From assembly GCA_041178405.1 (NCBI GenBank), contig JBEGVK010000060.1, positions 1-14,362 of the forward strand: a stretch of DNA of 14,362 nucleotides, read 5' to 3'. Made by a program: the position numbers and the translations under genes. Position 1 is the stretch's first letter; each line of letters opens with the position of its first letter. The stretch comes from UBA668 sp041178405 (lineage in GTDB: Bacteria > Actinomycetota > Acidimicrobiia > Acidimicrobiales > Ilumatobacteraceae). The notes beneath the pieces were generated by a model that saw only the letters and a list, made by a program, of their open reading frames with translations, ran no database searches and was not told the DNA's origin. Positions 14,294 through 14,362 of the stretch are shown here, piece after piece.

Positions 14294-14362
14294 CAGGCGG
14301 CCCGTCCCTTCTGGGCGTCGAGGCGGGCGCGGGTCTCGTGATACTCGGGGGAGCCCACGGGA
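14293..14362 (-). CDS. Right-edge partial gene: C-terminus of the preceding ABC operon gene
   Basis: The last 22 codons of a leftward frame are visible, reading PVGSPEYHETRARLDAQKGR and two alanines before a TGA at 14295-14293. The stop shares one base with the ATG of the OppF-like gene (TGATG), so the two are translationally coupled. By position it is most likely the partner ATPase (OppD/DppD-like) or another transporter component. The fragment is too short to identify on its own. Confidence 0.7.
   Translation of the reverse strand, partial: PVGSPEYHETRARLDAQKGRAA

Overview
The window is dense, high-GC DNA with frequent GTG starts, start/stop overlaps of the ATGA, GTGA and TGATG kind, and almost no non-coding space. 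Together with an AftD-type arabinofuranosyltransferase and a PIG-V-like mannosyltransferase, this points to an actinobacterium (Actinomycetota). My best guess is a non-mycolate lineage such as Acidimicrobiia, but the sequence alone does not prove the class. No rRNA, tRNA, CRISPR array, insertion sequence or phage gene was seen, and no gene-free stretch exceeds about 125 bases.

Layout, left to right. (1) The 5' end of a leftward membrane-protein gene runs off the left edge (196 to 1). (2) A rightward two-gene unit follows: a small membrane-anchored protein that looks like a catalytically degenerate SGNH-hydrolase fold (312-956), overlapped by a large multi-pass GT-C-like membrane protein (953-2791). 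(3) A leftward pair is coupled by a GTGA overlap: a GT2 polyprenyl-phosphate-sugar-synthase-like enzyme (4260-3541) and a class I SAM methyltransferase (3544-2810). (4) A rightward GT39/ArnT-like GT-C transferase (4285-5583) diverges from the GT2 gene across only 24 bases. (5) A second leftward pair, also GTGA-coupled, is a PIG-V-like mannosyltransferase (11093-9861) followed by a 1419-residue AftD-like transferase (9864-5605). (6) A rightward OafA-type acyltransferase fused to an intact SGNH domain (11219-13267) diverges from that pair. (7) At the right edge a leftward peptide ABC-transporter operon enters (OppF/DppF-like ATPase 14293-13274, preceded by the last codons of another gene).

Apart from the ABC transporter, the window reads as an envelope-glycan assembly and decoration locus. 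A cytoplasmic GT2 would charge polyprenyl phosphate with a sugar. Four GT-C-type membrane proteins (three with recognisable families, one orphan) would transfer lipid-linked sugars, including probably arabinofuranose and mannose, outside the membrane. The acyltransferase would O-acylate the product. A lipoarabinomannan- or arabinan-like polymer is a reasonable hypothesis; the product cannot be read from sequence. The most unusual element is the degenerate SGNH protein translationally coupled to the orphan GT-C-like protein.
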